64,000 bases of DNA, taken from contig NZ_JAIOAA010000008.1 of NCBI RefSeq assembly GCF_019890675.1, forward strand, positions 1 through 64,000. Reading direction: 5' to 3'. Made by a program: the position numbers and the translations under genes. The DNA is from Micromonospora sp. PLK6-60. Its GTDB lineage: Bacteria > Actinomycetota > Actinomycetes > Mycobacteriales > Micromonosporaceae. Positions 7,310 through 15,272 of this stretch are shown here, piece by piece (position 1 is the stretch's first letter; each line of letters starts with the position of its first letter). The notes under the pieces are model-generated. The model did not search any database and was not told the DNA's origin. It saw only the letters and a program-made list of their open reading frames with translations.

Positions 7310-8842
7310 TCAGACCGGGGTGACGCCGTGCCGGCGCTTCGAGAAGTGCCGCTCCTTGCCGCGCGCGGCGGCGAACCGGCGGACCAGTTCGGCGCGCAGC
7401 TCGTGCGGTTCGACGATCGCGTCCACCACCAGCTCGCTGGCGAGCCGGACGATGTCGATGTCGCGCTCGTACTCCTCGCGCTTCGCGGCGACGAACGCGG
7501 CCCGCTCGTCGGCGTCCTCGATGGCGGCGATCTTGTTGGCGTAGACCGCGTTGACCGCGGCCTCCGCGCCCATCACCGCGATCTTCGCGGTGGGCAGGGC
7601 GATCGTCGCGTCCGGCTCGAAACCGGGGCCGGCCATCGCATAGAGGCCCGCGCCGTACGCCTTGCGCACCACCACGCAGATCTTGGGTACGGTCGCCTCG
7701 GAGATCGCGGTGATCATCTTCGCCCCGTGCCGGATGATGCCCTGCTTCTCCACCGCGCTGCCGACCATGAAGCCGGGCACGTCGCTCAGGAACAGCAGCG
7801 GCACGTTGAACGCGTCGCAGAGCTGCACGAACCGGGTCGCCTTGTCGGCCGAGTCGACGAAGAGCACCCCGCCCTTGAACATCGAGTTGTTGCCGACCAC
7901 GCCGACGACCTCGCCGTTGAGCCGGCCGAACCCGATGGTCAGCTCCTTGGCCCAGAGCGCCTGGATCTCGAAGAAGCTGCCGTCGTCGAGCAGGCCCTTG
8001 ACGTACCGGCGCATGTCGAACGCCTGCCGCTCGCTGGCCGGGACCAGCGCGGCCAGGTCGGCCTTCTCGCTGGCCGCCACCGGCTCTGCGGCCGGCGGCT
8101 GCTGCTGCCAATTCGACGGCAGGTACGACAGGTAGGTCTTCACCACGTCGAGCGCGTCGGCCTCGGTCTTGCAGAGGAAGTGCCCGACGCCCGACTCGGC
8201 GCAGTGCACCTTCGCCCCGCCCATCGCCTCCAGGGTGGTCTTCTCGCCGGTGACCATCTCGACCATCCGGTCCGAGCCGAGGTACATGCTGGCGTTGCCG
8301 TCCACCATGGCCACCACGTCGCAGAACGCCGGAATGTACGCCCCACCGGCGGCGCTCGGCCCGAACAGGGCGCAGACCTGCGGGATCGAGCCGGAGGCGC
8401 GGACCTGGTTCCAGAAGATCTTGCCGGCGCCCCGCCGGCCGGGGAAGAGGTCGACCTGGTCGGTGATCCGCGCCCCGGCCGAGTCGACCAGGTAGACCAT
8501 CGGCACGCCGGTGGCGTACGCCCGCTCGATGATCCGGATGATCTTCTCGACGGTACGCGCGCCCCAGCTGCCGGCCTTGACCGTGGAGTCGTTCGCCATC
8601 AGGCAGACCTGCCGGCCGTCGATGGTGGCGGTGCCGGTGACCACGCCGTCGGCGGGCAGCCCCTCGGCCATCGCGTTGGCGTAGAGGCCGTCCTCGACGA
8701 AGGAGCCCTCGTCGACCAGCAGCGCGACCCGCTCGCGGGCGAAGAGCTTGCCCTTGGCGGCGTTCGCCGCGTGGTACTTGTCCGCACCGCCGGCCTTGGC
8801 GCGCTTGCGCAGCTGCTCCAGTGCCTCACCGTCGAGCGTCAC
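7310..8842 (-). CDS. Acyl-CoA carboxylase beta subunit (MCC/PCC type)
   Basis: The 510-aa carboxyltransferase transfers CO2 from carboxybiotin to an acyl-CoA. Both crotonase-like halves are present: an N-domain with VDSAGARITDQVDLFPGRRG and FGPSAAGGAYIPAFCD, and a C-domain with LSDVPGFMVGSAVEKQGIIRHGAKM and VRKAYGAGLYAMAGPGF. The FWNQV/SGSIPQV segment and the leucine-degradation neighbours (HMG-CoA lyase, biotin carboxylase) favour 3-methylcrotonyl-CoA as substrate, but propionyl-CoA cannot be excluded. The GTG at 8842 has a GAGGGAG site and is preferred over an upstream in-frame codon at 8884. Its partner biotin carboxylase is at 11353-12720. No biotin-carrier domain is visible nearby. Confidence 0.9.
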   Translation of the reverse strand: MTLDGEALEQLRKRAKAGGADKYHAANAAKGKLFARERVALLVDEGSFVEDGLYANAMAEGLPADGVVTGTATIDGRQVCLMANDSTVKAGSWGARTVEKIIRIIERAYATGVPMVYLVDSAGARITDQVDLFPGRRGAGKIFWNQVRASGSIPQVCALFGPSAAGGAYIPAFCDVVAMVDGNASMYLGSDRMVEMVTGEKTTLEAMGGAKVHCAESGVGHFLCKTEADALDVVKTYLSYLPSNWQQQPPAAEPVAASEKADLAALVPASERQAFDMRRYVKGLLDDGSFFEIQALWAKELTIGFGRLNGEVVGVVGNNSMFKGGVLFVDSADKATRFVQLCDAFNVPLLFLSDVPGFMVGSAVEKQGIIRHGAKMITAISEATVPKICVVVRKAYGAGLYAMAGPGFEPDATIALPTAKIAVMGAEAAVNAVYANKIAAIEDADERAAFVAAKREEYERDIDIVRLASELVVDAIVEPHELRAELVRRFAAARGKERHFSKRRHGVTPV

Positions 8843-8953
8843 GCCGACTCCCTCGCCACCCTCTCGCCGGCCACGCCGCTGCACGGGGCCGACTCGCCTG
8901 AACGATCGTTAGGCTAGCGCATCCCCACCCCTCCCCGCATCCAGCACGCATGC

Positions 8954-9005
8954 AAGGAGGGGCCCCCTGTTAACGCATTCGGTAGAGGAGGGGCCCCTTA
9001 TTAAC
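8954..9005 (+). repeat. GGGGCCCC/TTAACGC interspersed repeat, copy 2
   Basis: This copy begins AAGGAGGGGCCCCCTG, then TTAACGCATTCGGTAGAGG, then AGGGGCCCCTTATTAAC. It is preceded by ATGC, echoing the ATGTAA and ATGTGA seen before copies 1 and 3. It lies in the divergent region between the carboxyltransferase gene and the lysozyme-like gene. Confidence 0.8.
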
Positions 9006-9084
9006 ACCTGGAAGCTCCGGCCGCCCCACCCTGTCTCACCACGGCCAGGCCGCACCCACCCCCACCCCCTCCCGCCTCCACCCG

Positions 9085-9145
9085 GTTGATCATGAAGTTT
9101 GGGGCTGCGTCAGAGATCAAATAGGGCGCAAACTTCATGATCAAC
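9085..9145. repeat. GATCATGAAGTTT hairpin repeat, copy 1
   Basis: The arms GTTGATCATGAAGTTT (9085-9100) and its exact inverse (9130-9145) form a 16-bp stem. The inner part carries the degraded TGCGTC/GGCGCA pair found intact in the copy at 34731-34794. It belongs to the same palindrome family as 11260-11313 and 34731-34794. Confidence 0.8.
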
Positions 9146-9650
9146 AGGGTGGGGCGGGGTGCGTGGGCCAGGGGGGGTTGGCTGCCGCCGGGGTGATTCG
9201 TTTGTGAGGTCAAGTTGGTAGGTGAAGGAGAGGGCTGGGCGGGCTGCCGCCGGGTGACCCGGGTGGGCGGTGTCGGTGGCCTCCCCGGGGCGGGGCCGGG
9301 CGGTGGGGTCGGCTGGGTGGTTGCGTGCGGGGTGTCCGGTTTGGGGGTGTGACCGGGGGCATCCGGTCGGTGGAATGGCTGGCGGGCGGGGGTCGTTACA
9401 CCATCCGGACGACCGCAGCAGGACCGCATCGCCTGGCCCGGCCGCCCCGGCCGTGTCGGGGCCCCGGGTCGGGGAATGATGGTGGGCCGGTGGTCGTTAC
9501 ACATGGTCCGGCACCGTGTAGAGGCCCCGTGCTTCCGCGAGCCGCCGGAACCCCCTAAGACTTTTGAGCGCCTGACGTGGTGCTTGCACCCGCGTGCGGT
9601 TGACCCCCTTTTCGACCGCCGGGTGCCGACCCCCGAATGGAGCTACCCCC
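9146..9650 (+). promoter_or_regulatory. Long 5' region of the lysozyme-like gene with repeated GGTCGTTACA boxes
   Basis: There is no credible gene in 8843-9650. Besides the two repeats above, the decamer GGTCGTTACA occurs at 9391-9400 and again at 9492-9501, each followed within a few bases by TCCGG. A G-run cluster (GGGG at 9287, 9292 and 9305 and GGG at 9298) could form a quadruplex. The boxes may be a regulator's sites; GTTAC half-sites resemble those described for the MtrA cell-wall regulator, which is a speculative match. No c-di-AMP (ydaO) riboswitch core could be recognised. Confidence 0.35.
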
Positions 9651-10202
9651 ATGAACACGATCATTCGTAAGAGCGTCCTGGGTGTTGCTGGTCTGGCTTT
9701 CGCCGGTGGTGTGTTCGCCGGCCCGATCGCCGCTCACGCCGACGAGGCGCATGCCGCCACGGCCGGTAAGCCGGTCGCGGTCAGTGTGCAGGGCGCCCAG
9801 TCGACCATCACCCTGAACGCCGAGCAGACCGGCAACGTCAAGGCGATCATCGCCGCGACGAAGAAGGCCGGCCTGCCCGAGCGGGCGGCGGTGATCTCGA
9901 TCGCCACCAGCCTGCAGGAGTCGAAGCTGGAGAACCTCGGCCACCTCGGCGACAAGAATGACCACGACTCGCTGGGCCTGTTCCAGCAGCGCCCCTCCAG
10001 TGGTTGGGGTACGCCGGAGCAGATCACCGACCCCGAGTACTCCACCCTCGCGTTCCTCAAGGGCCTCAAGCAGGTCGACGGCTGGCAGGACATGCCCCTG
10101 ACCAAGGCCGCCCAGACCGTCCAGGTCTCCGCCTACCCGGATGCGTACGCGCAGTGGGAGAAGCAGGCCACCGACCTCGTCGCCCAGCACTGGAACAGCT
10201 GA
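9651..10202 (+). CDS. Secreted lysozyme-like/transglycosylase-fold protein
   Basis: The 183-aa product starts with a signal peptide (positively charged MNTIIRKSVLG, then a hydrophobic stretch, cleavage likely near AHA-DE around residue 29). The mature domain has the pattern ITLNAEQTGN, AAVISIATSLQESKLEN, DSLGLFQQRPSSGWG and AAQTVQVSAYPDAY. That pattern recurs in actinobacterial cell-wall hydrolases with a soluble-lytic-transglycosylase-like fold. The Glu of the LQES motif is the expected catalytic acid. It is probably exported and acts on peptidoglycan. The start is ATG with GGAG upstream. It is a single gene with a strong terminator, inserted between two halves of the acyl-CoA degradation cluster. 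Confidence 0.75.
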   Translation: MNTIIRKSVLGVAGLAFAGGVFAGPIAAHADEAHAATAGKPVAVSVQGAQSTITLNAEQTGNVKAIIAATKKAGLPERAAVISIATSLQESKLENLGHLGDKNDHDSLGLFQQRPSSGWGTPEQITDPEYSTLAFLKGLKQVDGWQDMPLTKAAQTVQVSAYPDAYAQWEKQATDLVAQHWNS

Positions 10203-10211
10203 CCCAAACCT

Positions 10212-10247
10212 GAAGGCCGGCACCCCGAATCCGGGGTGCCGGCCTTC
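10212..10247 (+). terminator. Strong hairpin terminator
   Basis: Perfect 16-bp arms (10212-10227 and 10232-10247, starting GAAGGCCGGCACCCCG) enclose a 4-nt loop, 9 bp after the lysozyme-like gene's stop. There is no T-tract. It also faces the end of the HMG-CoA lyase gene and may serve both strands. Confidence 0.85.
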
Positions 10248-10263
10248 GGCGTATCCGAACGGA

Positions 10264-11184
10264 TCAGGTGGGTAGCGGCGTGAGGCGGGTACGGGGGCCG
10301 GCCCGCAGCACCCCCGACGGGAGCTTCTTGCCGACCAGTTCCTCGGCCAACTCGGCGGCCTCGATCAGCGCGTCCAGGTCGATGCCGGTGTCGATGCCCA
10401 TGTCGTGCAGCATGTGCACCGCCTCCTCGGTGGCCAGGTTGCCGCTGGCCCCGGGGGCGTACGGGCAGCCGCCCAGGCCGCCGACGCTGGCGTCGAACTC
10501 GGTCACGCCCAGTTCCATCGCGGTGAGCATGTTCGCCAGCGCGGCACCCCGGGTGTTGTGGAAGTGCAGCAGCACCGGCACCTGGGCGTTGCGGTCCCGT
10601 ACGGCGGTGAGCAGTTCGCGGACCCGCCGGGGCGTACCCATGCCGGTGGTGTCGCCGAACGCGACCCGGTCGGCGCCGTCGCGGACCACGCGGTCGACGA
10701 TGGCCGCGACCCGCCCCGGGTCGACGTCGCCCTCGTAGGGGCAGCCGAAGCTGGTCGCCACGATCACCTCGGCCCGGGCGCCCGCGCCGTGCAGCAGGTC
10801 GATCAGCTCGGCGATGTCGTCGAGCGACTCGTCCGTCGACCGGTTGACGTTGCGCCGGTTGTGCGTGTCGCTGGCCGAGACGACCACCTCGATCTCGGTG
10901 AACCCGGCGGCCAGGGCCCGCTGCGCACCCCGGGTGTTCGGCACCAGCGCGGAGTAGCGCACCCCGTCGACCCGGGTCGCCCGCTGCCACACCTCGTCGG
11001 CGTCGGCCATCTGCGGGATCGCCTTCGGGTGGACGAAGGAGACGGCCTCGATCCGCTTGACGCCGGTCCGGGACAGCGCGTCGAGCAGCCGTACCTTGGC
11101 GTCGGTCGGGATGGGTTCCTCGTTCTGGAGCCCGTCGCGCGGCCCGACCTCCCGGATGCTCACCGAGTCCGGCAGTTCCGCCAT
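10264..11184 (-). CDS. Hydroxymethylglutaryl-CoA lyase
   Basis: The 306-aa TIM-barrel enzyme cleaves HMG-CoA to acetyl-CoA and acetoacetate, the last step of leucine degradation. Diagnostic motifs are VGPRDGLQNE (catalytic Arg/Asp and substrate contacts), the metal-binding HFHNTRG, and GGLGGCPYAPGASGN with the essential loop cysteine. The start is ATG with GAGGTG. It lies downstream of the biotin carboxylase gene on the same strand, separated by 168 bp that contain a long hairpin. Both flanks suggest it works with the carboxylase and the acyl-CoA dehydrogenase to the left. Confidence 0.93.
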   Translation of the reverse strand: MAELPDSVSIREVGPRDGLQNEEPIPTDAKVRLLDALSRTGVKRIEAVSFVHPKAIPQMADADEVWQRATRVDGVRYSALVPNTRGAQRALAAGFTEIEVVVSASDTHNRRNVNRSTDESLDDIAELIDLLHGAGARAEVIVATSFGCPYEGDVDPGRVAAIVDRVVRDGADRVAFGDTTGMGTPRRVRELLTAVRDRNAQVPVLLHFHNTRGAALANMLTAMELGVTEFDASVGGLGGCPYAPGASGNLATEEAVHMLHDMGIDTGIDLDALIEAAELAEELVGKKLPSGVLRAGPRTRLTPLPT

Positions 11185-11259
11185 AAGGGGTCACCTCACT
11201 GTGACGGTCGTACGTTGATGGGTCCTCCCAGCATCGCACCCCACGCCGCCGCCGAGGCT

Positions 11260-11313
11260 GATCAAGGGGTTTGCGTCACTGACAACTCGAATCCAGACGC
11301 AAACCCCTTGATC
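11260..11313. repeat. GATCAAGGGGTTTGCGTC hairpin repeat, copy 2
   Basis: Perfect 18-bp arms (11260-11277, 11296-11313) enclose an 18-nt loop containing ACTCGAATCC. The loop motif and the TTTGCGTC/GACGCAAA base are shared with the copy at 34731-34794, though the outer arm differs (AAGGGG here, ATGAAG there, with pairing kept). The hairpin lies between the biotin carboxylase stop and the HMG-CoA lyase start. Confidence 0.85.
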
Positions 11314-11352
11314 GACACGGAAGACCGGGGGGAGGGATAGGGGGCGCGGGGG

Positions 11353-12720
11353 TCAGCGCATTCGGGACACGATGCCGGTGTCGTAGTCGCCGGAGACGAA
11401 CTCGGCGTTCTCCAGCAGCTCGGCGAAGAAGGGGAGGTTGACCTTCGGGCCGGCGATCTCGAAGCCGGCGACCGCGGCCCGGGCCCGCTCGATCGCCTCG
11501 GCCCGGTCCGCGCCGCTGACGACGAGCTTGGCCATCAGGCTGTCGTAGAACGGGGTGACCGTATTGCCGGCGACGTAGCCGGAGTCCACCCGCACGCCGT
11601 CGCCGGTCGGCTCGTTCCAGGTGGCGATCACGCCGGGGCCGGGCAGGAAGCGCTTCGGGTCCTCGGCGTTGATCCGCAGCTCGATGGCGTGCCCGCGCGG
11701 GGCGAGCGCGTCCGGGTCGAAGGTCGGCGCCAGGCCGGCGGCCACCCGCAACTGCTCCTCGACCAGGTCCACGCCGTATACCAGCTCGGTCACCGGGTGC
11801 TCGACCTGGAGCCGGGTGTTCATCTCCAGGAAGAAGAACTCTTCGGCGCCGGGGCCGTCGACCTGCGAGCCCCGCTGGCGCGGGACCAACAGGCACTCCA
11901 CCGTGCCCGCGTTGCGGTAGCCGACCGCCTCGCCGGCGCGCACCGCCGCCGCCAGGAACCGGGACCGCAGCTCCGGCGAGACCGCCGGCGACGGGGACTC
12001 CTCGACCAGCTTCTGGTTGCGCCGCTGCACCGAGCACTCCCGCTCGCCGAGCGCGACCACCCGGCCGTCGGCGAGGCCGAGGATCTGCACCTCGACGTGG
12101 CGTACCCGGGGGAAGTAGCGCTCGATCAGCACGGACCCGTCGCCGAACATCCGGTCGGCGAACGCGCCGACCTTCTCGTACTGGGTGCGCAGCTCGGCCT
12201 CGTCGGCGGCCACCCCCATGCCCATGCCGCCGCCCCCGGCCGCGGCCTTGACCATCACCGGGTAGCCGATCTCCGCCGCCGCCGCGACGGCCGCGTCGAC
12301 GCTGGCCGCCGGGTCGGTGGTGCCGGGCGCGACCGGCACGCCGGCCGCCGCCATCAGGTTCCGGGCATTGATCTTGTCGCCCATCGCGGCGATCGCGTCG
12401 GCGCCGGGCCCGACCCAGATCAGCCCGGCGGCCTCGACGGTACGGGCGAAGTCGGCGTTCTCCGACAGGAATCCGTAGCCGGGGTGGATCGCCTGGGCGC
12501 CGGTCTTCTGGGCGGCGGCCAGGATCGCCTCGACGTTCCGGTAGCTCTGCGCCGGGTTGGCCGGGCCGACACAGACCGCCTCGTCGGCCTCGGTCACGAA
12601 CGGCAGGCCGGCGTCGGCCTCCGAGTGCACCGCGATCGCGCGGATCCCGAGCCGCCTGGCGGTACGGATGATCCGGCGGGCGATCTCGCCCCGGTTGGCG
12701 ACCAGCAGCGACTCGATCAT
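11353..12720 (-). CDS. Biotin carboxylase subunit (no BCCP domain)
   Basis: The 455-aa ATP-grasp enzyme carboxylates biotin with ATP and bicarbonate. It has a preATP-grasp domain (VANRGEIARRIIRT), the glycine-rich ATP loop GGGGMGMG (162-169) after K158, EMNTRLQVEHPVTE, and the C-terminal domain ending GDYDTGIVSRMR. Methylcrotonyl- and acyl-CoA carboxylase alpha subunits normally continue with a biotin-carrier domain (about 600-660 aa, AMKM motif). Here the frame stops cleanly at the end of the carboxylase module, and no AMKM-type sequence was seen in the window, so the carrier must come from elsewhere. The start is ATG with GGGAGG. Confidence 0.92.
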   Translation of the reverse strand: MIESLLVANRGEIARRIIRTARRLGIRAIAVHSEADAGLPFVTEADEAVCVGPANPAQSYRNVEAILAAAQKTGAQAIHPGYGFLSENADFARTVEAAGLIWVGPGADAIAAMGDKINARNLMAAAGVPVAPGTTDPAASVDAAVAAAAEIGYPVMVKAAAGGGGMGMGVAADEAELRTQYEKVGAFADRMFGDGSVLIERYFPRVRHVEVQILGLADGRVVALGERECSVQRRNQKLVEESPSPAVSPELRSRFLAAAVRAGEAVGYRNAGTVECLLVPRQRGSQVDGPGAEEFFFLEMNTRLQVEHPVTELVYGVDLVEEQLRVAAGLAPTFDPDALAPRGHAIELRINAEDPKRFLPGPGVIATWNEPTGDGVRVDSGYVAGNTVTPFYDSLMAKLVVSGADRAEAIERARAAVAGFEIAGPKVNLPFFAELLENAEFVSGDYDTGIVSRMR

Positions 12721-12805
12721 GTTTCCTCCCGGCGTCCAGGGGTGGGGACGGGTGTCAGGTAACCATGCCCGGCCGGTCCCGCACGAGTCGCCCCGGTGCT
12801 CTCCG

Positions 12806-12880
12806 GTCAGCCGTCGGCCAGCAGCGCGGCGTCAGCCGTCGGCCAGCAGCGCGGCGTCAGCCGTCGGCCAGCAGGGCGGC
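12806..12880 (-). repeat. Three tandem 25-bp copies of the tetR gene 3' end
   Basis: Units lie at 12806-12830, 12831-12855 and 12856-12880. The first two are identical and the third differs at one base. Each begins with TCAGCCGTCGGCCAGCAG in plus orientation, that is, the codons for the last residues (LLADG) and the TGA stop of the TetR gene. The unit at 12856 is the real gene end; the other two are downstream copies. Confidence 0.9.
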
Positions 12881-13471
12881 CAGGGTCGCCGAGCGCAGCA
12901 GCGCGGCCCGGCGCCGCCGGTCCACCTCCCCGCCGAGGAACGGCGTCGAGTTCATCAGGCCGAACGCGGCGTGGGCCAGCACCCGCGCCTCACCGGCGGG
13001 CATCGCCGGGTGCAGCGCGGTCAGCACGATCACCCACTCCTCGACGTAGAGCCGCTGCAACCGGCGGATCCGCCGGCGCGGCTCGTCCGGCAGCCGGTCC
13101 AGCTCGTGCAGGTGCAGCGCGATCACCGCGGGGTTGGCCAGCGCGAAGTCGACGTGGAAGTCGATGAGCGACTCCAGCGCGGCGCGCGGGTCGTCGGGGT
13201 GACCGGCGGCGCGCTCCTTGCCGCCGGCGAGCAGGCCCTCGCTGACCGGGACCAGCGCGGCGACGAGCATCGCCTCCTTGCCGGCGAAGTGGTGGTAGAG
13301 CGCCGGGCCGGTGACCCCGGCGGCCGCGCCGATGTCGTCCATCGACACGCCGTGGTAGCCGCGCGCGGCGAAGAGGCCGACCGCGATCTCCAGAATCTCG
13401 TCGCGCCTGGACCGGCGCCGACCCGCACCCGTCGCGCCGGTCGCACCCGGCGCCTGCTGTTCCACCGCCAC
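12857..13471 (-). CDS. TetR family transcriptional regulator
   Basis: The 204-aa protein has an N-terminal TetR HTH (RRDEILEIAVGLFAARGYHG then VSMDDIGAAAGVTGPALYHHF; residues about 20-70) and an all-helical ligand-binding region. It lies upstream of, and on the same strand as, the biotin carboxylase gene, so it probably controls the acyl-CoA degradation genes in response to an acyl-CoA; this is inferred from position. The start is GTG at 13471. The C-terminus LLADG and its stop codon are triplicated in tandem just downstream. Confidence 0.88.
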   Translation of the reverse strand: MAVEQQAPGATGATGAGRRRSRRDEILEIAVGLFAARGYHGVSMDDIGAAAGVTGPALYHHFAGKEAMLVAALVPVSEGLLAGGKERAAGHPDDPRAALESLIDFHVDFALANPAVIALHLHELDRLPDEPRRRIRRLQRLYVEEWVIVLTALHPAMPAGEARVLAHAAFGLMNSTPFLGGEVDRRRRAALLRSATLAALLADG

Positions 13472-13590
13472 CGGGCAAGCCTAGACCTCGGCCGGGGGCC
13501 GGGGCAGTCACGGTTACCCGTCGGTCGCAGTACGTGGACACCAACCGTCGCTTGACCCTCGACCCGGTTCACCGCCCAGGGTCGGCCGGC

Positions 13591-14808
13591 ATGACCGCTT
13601 CCCTGCTCGGCCGGGACTACCGGCTGCTCTGGTGGGCCGCCGTCGCCTCCCGGTTCGGCGACGCCCTGCGTACGCCGGCCCTGGCGCTGCTGGCCGCCAC
13701 GCTCACCCGCGATCCCCGGGCGATCGCCGTGGTGACCGTCGCCGGGCAACTCCCGCCGCTGCTGTTCGGCCTGCTCGGCGGGGCGTACGCCGACCGGTGG
13801 GACCGCCGCCGGACGATGGCGGCGGTCGACGCGGCGCGGGCCGCGGTGGTGGCCGCCCTGGCCGTGCTGGTGGCCGGCGGCCGGGCCGGCGTCGCCACGG
13901 TGGCGGCGGTCGCGGCCCTGCTGGCCACCCTCGGCGCCCTCTTCGACGCGGCCTCGTTCGCGGTGCTGCCGGCGCTGGTCCCGCCGGGCGCGCTGCCGGT
14001 AGCCAACGGCCGGCTCCAGGCCGGTACGGCGGTGGCGGGCGGCTTCCTCGGCGCCCCGCTGGCCGGGCTGCTCTTCGCCGTCTCGGCGGCCGTTCCGTTC
14101 GGCCTGAACGCGCTGACCTTCGTCCTCGCCGCCCTGCTCGTGCTGGCCATCGTCCCGGCGCCACCGGCGACCGGCCGGAGCCGGGAGCCGGTGTGGCGGT
14201 CGGCCTGGGCCGGGGTGCGGTGGCTGCGGCGGGACCGGGTGCTGTGGGCGCTGGCGCTGGTCACGGCCGGTTCGAACGTCGCCATCAGCGGGATCACCGC
14301 GGTGCTGGTGCTGTACGCGCTGGAGGTGCTGCGGGTGCCACCGGCGGCGTACGGGCTGTTCGCGGCGGGGGCGGTCGTCGGTGGGCTGCTCGGGGCGCTC
14401 GGGGCCGGGCGGCTGGCCGCGCGCTTCGGCACGCTCGGGGCGCTGCGCGGGGTGCTGCTGGGGCAGAGCGTGGCGCTGGCCGGGTTCGCGGCGGCCCGGC
14501 ACCCGGTCGCCGGGGCCGTCGCGCTGGGCTGCTTCGCCGCCGGGGGCGCGGTCTGGAACAGCCTGTGGTCCGCGTACGGCCAGCGGCACGTGCCGGCCCG
14601 GCTGCTGGGGCGGGTCGGCGCGGCGCAGCGGGTGGTCGGCCTGGCCGCCGCGCCGGTCGGCGCGGCAGCGGCCGGGCTCGCCGCCGGGGCGTACGGTCTG
14701 GTGCCGGTCGGCTGGGCGGCTGCCTTCGTGTTTGCGCTGGTCAGCGCGGTTGGGTGGCGGGCGCTGCACGGTCAGGGTTCCGGGGACGGGTCGCCGCCGC
14801 GTCCCTAG
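13591..14808 (+). CDS. MFS transporter
   Basis: The 405-aa membrane protein has about twelve hydrophobic segments. After the second segment comes the Major Facilitator loop-2 motif in the form GGAYADRWDRRRTM. A short cytoplasmic linker around GRSREPVWRSAWAGVRWLRRD separates the two six-helix halves. It resembles the actinobacterial drug-efflux type that begins LLGRDYRLLWWA. The substrate is unknown. The ATG at 13591 is chosen because the conserved part begins there; a GTG at 13534 would add 19 non-conserved residues. It is followed 22 bp later by a small membrane protein gene, possibly co-transcribed. Confidence 0.85.
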   Translation: MTASLLGRDYRLLWWAAVASRFGDALRTPALALLAATLTRDPRAIAVVTVAGQLPPLLFGLLGGAYADRWDRRRTMAAVDAARAAVVAALAVLVAGGRAGVATVAAVAALLATLGALFDAASFAVLPALVPPGALPVANGRLQAGTAVAGGFLGAPLAGLLFAVSAAVPFGLNALTFVLAALLVLAIVPAPPATGRSREPVWRSAWAGVRWLRRDRVLWALALVTAGSNVAISGITAVLVLYALEVLRVPPAAYGLFAAGAVVGGLLGALGAGRLAARFGTLGALRGVLLGQSVALAGFAAARHPVAGAVALGCFAAGGAVWNSLWSAYGQRHVPARLLGRVGAAQRVVGLAAAPVGAAAAGLAAGAYGLVPVGWAAAFVFALVSAVGWRALHGQGSGDGSPPRP

Positions 14809-14830
14809 GCTGGGGCGGGAGGAGGGTGCG

Positions 14831-15259
14831 GTGACGGGGTACGAGGGCGCCGAGCTCAGGAAGCGACGGCGGAGGCTGGCCGGGCTGCTGCTGGCCGGGG
14901 CCGGCCTGTTCGACGCGCTCGCCGCGGTGGGCGACGTGCACGGCGACCCGTACGTGGTGGTCACCCAGGAGGGGGTGTTCCACGTCGACGTCACCGGCTG
15001 GGTGTGGGCGCACCTGGTGGCCGCGGTGCTCATGCTGACCGCCGGGCTGCTGCTGTTCACCGGCTGGGCCTGGGCGATCCGGTTGGCGGCGGTGGTCGCC
15101 GTCGCCGACATCGCGGTGCACCTGATCGTGCTCCCGTACCAGCCGTTCTGGTCCCTGATGGTGGTCGGGCTGGCGGTGGGGGCGCTGCGGCTGCTCTGGC
15201 ACTGCCGGTCCCGCGCCGCCCCGGACGAGGTCACCCCGGTCGGCAGGCCCGCGCCGTGA
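14831..15259 (+). CDS. DUF7144 family membrane protein
   Basis: The 142-aa protein has four predicted transmembrane segments. It has the typical DUF7144 order: LAGLLLAGAGLFDALAAV, an extracytoplasmic loop containing YVVVTQEGVFHVDVTGW, WAHLVAAVLMLTAGLLL, WAIRLAAVVAVADIAVHL, and a final LPYQPFW helix. The function of the family is unknown. The GTG at 14831 follows a GGAGG site. It lies 22 bp after the MFS gene. Confidence 0.8.
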   Translation: MTGYEGAELRKRRRRLAGLLLAGAGLFDALAAVGDVHGDPYVVVTQEGVFHVDVTGWVWAHLVAAVLMLTAGLLLFTGWAWAIRLAAVVAVADIAVHLIVLPYQPFWSLMVVGLAVGALRLLWHCRSRAAPDEVTPVGRPAP

Positions 15260-15272
15260 CGGCGGGTCCGGA

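Noticed and set aside
9001..9504. 167-codon Pro/Thr-rich minus-strand frame
   Set aside because: It spans two repeats and low-complexity DNA, has no ribosome site or family similarity, and is probably non-coding.
9391..9650. c-di-AMP (ydaO) riboswitch before the lysozyme-like gene
   Set aside because: Such genes often have one, but I could not find its conserved core; only repeated boxes are reported.
12806..12880. CRISPR array
   Set aside because: The copies are contiguous with no spacers, and the unit is the end of a TetR gene.
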